A stretch of 64,000 nucleotides of DNA from Microbispora siamensis (lineage in GTDB: Bacteria; Actinomycetota; Actinomycetes; Streptosporangiales; Streptosporangiaceae): contig NZ_BOOF01000002.1 in NCBI RefSeq assembly GCF_016863095.1, positions 241,309 through 305,308 of the forward strand. The letters run 5' to 3'. The notes beneath the pieces were generated by a model. That model did no database searches. It was not told the origin of the DNA and saw only the letters and a list, made by a program, of their open reading frames with translations. The translations under genes and the position numbers were made by a program. Below, piece after piece: positions 59,418 to 64,000 of the stretch; within the stretch, counting starts at the first letter, position 1; each line of letters opens with the position of its first letter.

Positions 59418-62400
59418 TCAGATCCCGTGAGTGGCGTCGATTCCGGACGCCGCCGCCGACACGTTCTCCAGGATCTTGACCTGGATCCGCTCGGCCAGGG
59501 CCGCGATGCGCGGCCGGTCGAAGAGGTCGTTGGGTGAGATGTCGACGCCGAACGCGCCGCGCATCCTCGACACCAGCCGGACGCTGCTGATGGAGTCGCC
59601 GCCCAGGTCGAAGAAGTTGTCCTCGACTCCGACGGGGTCGATGGCCAGCACCTCCGACCAGATGCGGCACAGCGCCGCCTCCGTCGGGTTCCGCGGCGGC
59701 AGGTAGCCGTCCCCGGTGTCGTCCTGCGTACCCGGGTCGGGCAGGGCCTCCCGGTCGAGCTTGCCGTTGCGGTTGAGCGGCAGCTTCGTCATCGGCACGA
59801 AGGCGGCGGGGACCATGTAGTCCGGCAGGAAGCCGGACAGGTGCGCGCGCAGCTCGTCGGCGGTGGGCGCGGGCACACCCGGCGCGGGCACCCAGTAGGC
59901 GATCAGGCGCTTGTTCCCCGCGAGGTCCTGCCGGACGACCACCGCCGTCTCGGCCACGCCGTCGTGGCCGGCGAGGACGTTCTCCACCTCGCGCAGCTCC
60001 ACCCGGAAGCCTCGGATCTTGATCTGGTCGTCGACCCGGCCGGCGAACTCCAGCGTGCCGTCCGCGTTCCAGCGGACGAGGTCGCCGGACCGGTACAGGC
60101 GTGCGCCGGGAGGCCCGAACGGGTCGGCGACGAACCGCTCCGCGGTCAGGTCGGGCCTGCCGATGTAGCCGCGGGCCACGGCGTCGCCGCCGATGTACAG
60201 CTCGCCGGTGACGCCGACCGGGACCGGGGAGAGCCGGTCGTCCAGCACGTAGACCCGGTCGTTGGGGATGGGCCCGCCGATCGGCACGTTGTCGTACTCG
60301 GTCCCGGGCCGCACCGGGAACAGCGTGACGGCGATGGCGCCCTCGCTCGGGCCGTAGTTGTTGACCAGTCTCCGGCCGCGCGACCAGATCCGCGCCATCT
60401 CGCTGGTGAGCACCTCGCCGCCGACCCGGACGAACTCCAGGTTGGGCAGCGCGGCGGCGTCCAGGGCGGGCAGGACGGTGGGCGGCATGGTCACGGCGGT
60501 CACGGCCTTCGTCCGCAGCTCCTCGATGAGCTGGGCGCCGCCGTATCCGGAGGCCGCGACGGGGGCCACGAGGGTGGCGCCCGCCGCCAGGGTGCTGAAC
60601 AGGTCGAGCGAGGCGGCGTCGAAGCTCATCGGGCAGAGCTGGAAGACCCTGCTGTCGTGGGTCAGCCACAGGTCGCGCACCGCCTCGACCGTGTTGTAGA
60701 GCGAGCGATGCTCGACCATGACCCCCTTGGGGCGGCCGGTCGAGCCGGAGGTGTACACGACGTAGGCGAGGTCGCGCGGCCCGCGAGGGGTGTCGGGCAC
60801 GCGGTCGGGGTGCCCGGCGACGACGGGCCAGTCCCGGTCCAGGCACACCGTGCGGACCGGCGCCGTGGCGAACGACGCGGACAGGTGCTCGTGGGTCAGC
60901 ACGACCGCGGGGCCGGACTCGGCGATCATCACCCGGAGCCGCTCCGGCGGGTAGTCCGGGTCGAGAGGCACGTACGCCCCGCCCGCCTTGAGCACGCCGA
61001 GTATCGCGACGACGAGGTCGGGACCGCGTTCGACGGCCACGCCCACCCGTACGTCCGAGGCGACGCCCAGCCCGGTCAGGTACTGGGCCAGCCGGTTGGC
61101 CCGCGTCTCCAGCTCCGCGTAGGTCAGCCGATCCTCGCCGCGTTCCACCGCGACGGCGCCGGGCCACCGGCGGGCGCGTTCGCTGATCACTTCGTCCATG
61201 CGGCGCTCGATGGAGTAGCCGGCGGGTTTGCCGCTCCACTCCCGCACCAGCATCCGGTGCTCCTCGCGGCCGAGCATGGAGACCTCGCCGATGACCCGCC
61301 GCGGATCGGCGGCGAAGGACTCCAGCAGGGTCAGCAGGTGCCGGGAGACCCGCTCGATCGTCGCGAGGTCGAACAGCTCGGGGTCGTAGAGCAGCCGCAT
61401 CGACAGCGTGCGCCCGGGGAAGACGCTGAGGCCGATCGGATAGTTCGTCATGAACTCGACGGCCATGTGCCGCAGGTCGAGGCGGTCCGGCGCCATGTCC
61501 GGGTTGAACGGGTAGTTCTGGAAGACCAGGACGCTGTCGAACAGGTTGACGCCCGCGGGCACGCCGCTCCACGCCTGCATCCGGGGCAGCGGCACCCAGT
61601 CGAACTCCCGGGCGGCGGCCTGCTCCCGCTGCGTCTCCCGCAGCCACGACAGCAGGTCGCGGCCGTTGTCGACCTCCAGCCGTACGGGCAGCGTGTTGAT
61701 GAGCATGCCCGTGATGGCGTCCACCCCGTCGAGGTCGGCGGGCCGGGTCGACACGGTGGCGCCGAAGCACACGTCGCGTTCGCCGCTGTAACGCGACAGC
61801 AGGATCGCCCAGGCGCCCTGGACGAGGGTGTTCATCGTCAGCCTGGTGGCCTGCGCGCGGGAGGCGATCGCGGCGGCCAGCTCCTCCGGCAGGTCCACCT
61901 GGAGCGATCGGGTCGCGCGGGGGCGGTAGCCCTCGCCCGGCTGCCGGTCGAAGGCCAGTTTCGTCTGCGTGTCGAAGCCGGTCAGCCGTTCCCGCCAGTA
62001 GTCCTCGGCCGCGGGCTCGTCGCGCCGGCCGAGCCAGTCCACGTAGTCGCGGAACGCCCGGCGTGGCGGTGGCGCGGGCTCGCCGCCTCCGGGTGGAGCC
62101 GCCTGCGGTTCGCCGTCGCGTACGGCCGCGTAGTCGGCGAGGATGTCGCCGAGCAGGACGGAGGCGCTCCAGCCGTCGATCACGATGTGGTGGACCGACC
62201 AGACGACCCGGACGGCGGTGTCGCCGATCCTGGCGATGTACAGCCTGCTCAGCGGAGCCTCGGTGAAGTCGACGCCCCTGGCGGTGTCCTCGTCGAGCAG
62301 CCGGCGCAGCGCCTCGCGCCTGCCCTGCTCGGGCAGTTCCCGCCAGTCGAGGTGGACGACGGGCAGCGTGGCCCGCTCGTGCACCACCTGCACCGGGGTG

Positions 62401-64000
62401 TCCACGTCCTCCCAGACCACGGCGGTGCGCAGGATCGGGTCCCGGTCCACGGCCCGCTGCCAGGCCCGTACGAGCGCCTCGGGGTCGTCGACCCCGTCGA
62501 GCACCAGGTCGAACTGGATGAGGTGGAGGCCGGAGTCGCGCGCCATGAGCGCGTCGAACAGCATGCCGCTCTGCATCGCGGTCAACGGGTAGACGTCCTC
62601 GGCGCCGTCCCCGCCGAGACCGGCGGCGCGGCCTGGGCTCCGGGGCGCGGACGTCTGGGGGTATCCGTTCTGGAGGGACACCGCCTCGGCGGCCGCCGCC
62701 AGTTCCGCGACCGTGGGATGGACGAAGACGTCCTTGGCCGACAGGACGAGCCCGCGGGCGCGGGCCCTGGAGACCACCTTCATGCTCAGGATGGAGTCAC
62801 CGCCGAGGGTGAAGAAGTCGTCGGTCACGCCGACGTCCGCCACCCCGAGCACCTCGGACCAGATCCCGGCGAGCACGCGCTCGGGCTCGGTGCGCGGAGC
62901 CACCGTCTCGGTGCCCGTCCCGGCGCCGGGGTCGGGAAGGGCCCGCCGGTCGATCTTGCCGTTGGCGTTGATCGGCAACGCGTCCAGCATGACGAAACGG
63001 GAGGGGACCATGTAGCCGGGCAGCCGCTCGCCCAGGAACCGCCGCAGCTCCGCCTCCTCGGCCCCGTCCGCCACCAGGTAGGCGACCAGGCCGCGGGTCC
63101 CGTGGGCCTCGTGCACCACGACCACGGCCTCCGAGACTCCGGGGAAGAGGCGCAGCGCCGTCTCGATCTCCCCGAGTTCGACGCGGAAGCCGCGGATCTT
63201 GATCTGGTTGTCGACCCGGCCGATGAACTCGATCTCGCCGTTCCCGTTCCACCGCACGGTGTCCCCGGTCCGGTACATGCGGCCGCCCGGCTCGAAGGGG
63301 TCGGCGACGAACCGCCCCGCCGTCAGCCCGGGGCGGCCGTAGTAGCCCCGGGCCACGCCGTCGCCGGCCAGGTACAGCTCGCCGGGTGCGCCGACGGGCA
63401 CCGGCCGCAGGAACCCGTCCAGCACGTACGCCCGCGTGTTGTCCAGCGGCGGGCCGATCGGCGCGACGCCGGCGCGCACGTGCTCCGGCGTCAGCACCTG
63501 CGCCGCGGCGAACGTCGTGACCTCGGTGGGGCCGTAGACGTTGACCACGACCGTGTCCGGGCAGGCGCGCAGGACCCGCTCCACGGCGGGCAGGGACGGG
63601 GCCTCGCCCCCGGTCCACACCTCGCGCAGCCCGGCGAAGCAGTCCGGGGACTCCTCGGCGAAGAGGCGGAACAGGGCGGCGGTGATGAACACGGCGGTCA
63701 CGCCGTGCTCCTCGGTCACCCGCGTCAGCTCGCGCGGGGTCAGCTCGGCGGGGGCCACCACCACCTGGCCGCCCGTCAGCAGCGGCACCCACACCTCGTA
63801 CGTCGCGGCGTCGAATGCGTGCGGCGACTGGAACAGGAAACGCCGGTGCGCCTCCGAGCGGGCGTGGCGGTCCCACGCCAGGCTCACGATGTTCCGGTGG
63901 GTCACCGCCACGCCCTTCGGCGTGCCGGTGGAGCCCGAGGTGTACATCACGTACGCCAGCTGACCGGCATGCGCGGTGGAGACATCGTGCGGCTGCGCGG
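59418..64000 (-). CDS. Non-ribosomal peptide synthetase, (A)-T-C-A-T, 5' end outside window
   Basis: 1527 visible residues, frame open to the right edge. First A domain is present from just before YTSGSTGTPKGVA; hand-aligned code D-A-Y-F-W-G-V-T-F is close to valine-type codes (…GxTF). T (GGDSI). C with EDVYPLTAMQSGMLF and HHIVIDGWS, start of DCL form. Second A (YTSGSTGRPKGVM; code roughly D-A-L-T-R-G-N-I-A, unassigned, R at an unusual position). Final T (GGDSISS), so it hands its chain to the next protein's LCL C domain. There is no E domain between the first T and the DCL-like C. Confidence 0.93.
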   Translation of the reverse strand, partial: AQPHDVSTAHAGQLAYVMYTSGSTGTPKGVAVTHRNIVSLAWDRHARSEAHRRFLFQSPHAFDAATYEVWVPLLTGGQVVVAPAELTPRELTRVTEEHGVTAVFITAALFRLFAEESPDCFAGLREVWTGGEAPSLPAVERVLRACPDTVVVNVYGPTEVTTFAAAQVLTPEHVRAGVAPIGPPLDNTRAYVLDGFLRPVPVGAPGELYLAGDGVARGYYGRPGLTAGRFVADPFEPGGRMYRTGDTVRWNGNGEIEFIGRVDNQIKIRGFRVELGEIETALRLFPGVSEAVVVVHEAHGTRGLVAYLVADGAEEAELRRFLGERLPGYMVPSRFVMLDALPINANGKIDRRALPDPGAGTGTETVAPRTEPERVLAGIWSEVLGVADVGVTDDFFTLGGDSILSMKVVSRARARGLVLSAKDVFVHPTVAELAAAAEAVSLQNGYPQTSAPRSPGRAAGLGGDGAEDVYPLTAMQSGMLFDALMARDSGLHLIQFDLVLDGVDDPEALVRAWQRAVDRDPILRTAVVWEDVDTPVQVVHERATLPVVHLDWRELPEQGRREALRRLLDEDTARGVDFTEAPLSRLYIARIGDTAVRVVWSVHHIVIDGWSASVLLGDILADYAAVRDGEPQAAPPGGGEPAPPPRRAFRDYVDWLGRRDEPAAEDYWRERLTGFDTQTKLAFDRQPGEGYRPRATRSLQVDLPEELAAAIASRAQATRLTMNTLVQGAWAILLSRYSGERDVCFGATVSTRPADLDGVDAITGMLINTLPVRLEVDNGRDLLSWLRETQREQAAAREFDWVPLPRMQAWSGVPAGVNLFDSVLVFQNYPFNPDMAPDRLDLRHMAVEFMTNYPIGLSVFPGRTLSMRLLYDPELFDLATIERVSRHLLTLLESFAADPRRVIGEVSMLGREEHRMLVREWSGKPAGYSIERRMDEVISERARRWPGAVAVERGEDRLTYAELETRANRLAQYLTGLGVASDVRVGVAVERGPDLVVAILGVLKAGGAYVPLDPDYPPERLRVMIAESGPAVVLTHEHLSASFATAPVRTVCLDRDWPVVAGHPDRVPDTPRGPRDLAYVVYTSGSTGRPKGVMVEHRSLYNTVEAVRDLWLTHDSRVFQLCPMSFDAASLDLFSTLAAGATLVAPVAASGYGGAQLIEELRTKAVTAVTMPPTVLPALDAAALPNLEFVRVGGEVLTSEMARIWSRGRRLVNNYGPSEGAIAVTLFPVRPGTEYDNVPIGGPIPNDRVYVLDDRLSPVPVGVTGELYIGGDAVARGYIGRPDLTAERFVADPFGPPGARLYRSGDLVRWNADGTLEFAGRVDDQIKIRGFRVELREVENVLAGHDGVAETAVVVRQDLAGNKRLIAYWVPAPGVPAPTADELRAHLSGFLPDYMVPAAFVPMTKLPLNRNGKLDREALPDPGTQDDTGDGYLPPRNPTEAALCRIWSEVLAIDPVGVEDNFFDLGGDSISSVRLVSRMRGAFGVDISPNDLFDRPRIAALAERIQVKILENVSAAASGIDATHGI

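Overview
The window is high-GC, actinomycete-type DNA. GTG starts are frequent, genes overlap by GTGA/ATGA, and the gene set (XRE/DUF5753 regulator beside an RsbW-like ATPase, AfsR-type SARP, DUF2795, DUF4232, DUF6220, TIGR02611, GH74-CBM2 xyloglucanase, large NRPSs) suits a soil mycelial actinobacterium. Streptosporangiales is my best guess. That is inference from gene content; no marker gene is present.

Layout. (1) 1-25.7 kb is ordinary chromosome: regulator/ATPase pair, helicase-associated protein, two M20 peptidases, EEP hydrolase, an oxidoreductase/HxlR divergent pair, secreted RlpA-like protein, GroES-like protein, pta-ackA, nucleotidyltransferase-like protein, GH74 xyloglucanase, patatin-like lipase, sodium symporter, a TetR-controlled two-gene membrane operon and a sugar-binding lipoprotein. 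(2) 25.9-35.05 kb is a genomic island next to a CAU-anticodon tRNA gene. It is bracketed by a ~53-bp imperfect direct repeat (26019-26071 and 34996-35048). It holds remnants of at least four transposases, a broken tyrosine integrase, a truncated antitoxin, a small toxin-antitoxin-like operon and a three-gene translationally coupled operon built around a DUF559 nuclease-SF2 helicase fusion, which may be an uncharacterised defence system. (3) 35-40 kb is a NarL-type two-component system beside an MMPL exporter operon. (4) 40.4 kb to the right edge is a non-ribosomal peptide cluster that continues past the window.

The peptide cluster has a polyprenol-phosphate-mannose synthase, an AfsR-like SARP, a small secreted peptide, and three coupled genes matching MppR, MppQ and MppP, the enzymes that make L-enduracididine from arginine. 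It also has a type II thioesterase, a beta-lactamase-fold hydrolase and two NRPSs: (A)-T-C-A-T, 5'-incomplete, then C-A-T-E-C-A-T-E. The expected product is a cyclic or linear peptide with an enduracididine residue and at least two D-residues, possibly mannosylated. The order differs enough from what I recall of known enduracididine clusters that I would not name the product.

Main points for follow-up: the enduracididine NRPS cluster, the nuclease-helicase operon in the island, the island boundary repeats, a previously unlisted 43-codon secreted-peptide gene at 44606-44737, and several clear palindromic operators.
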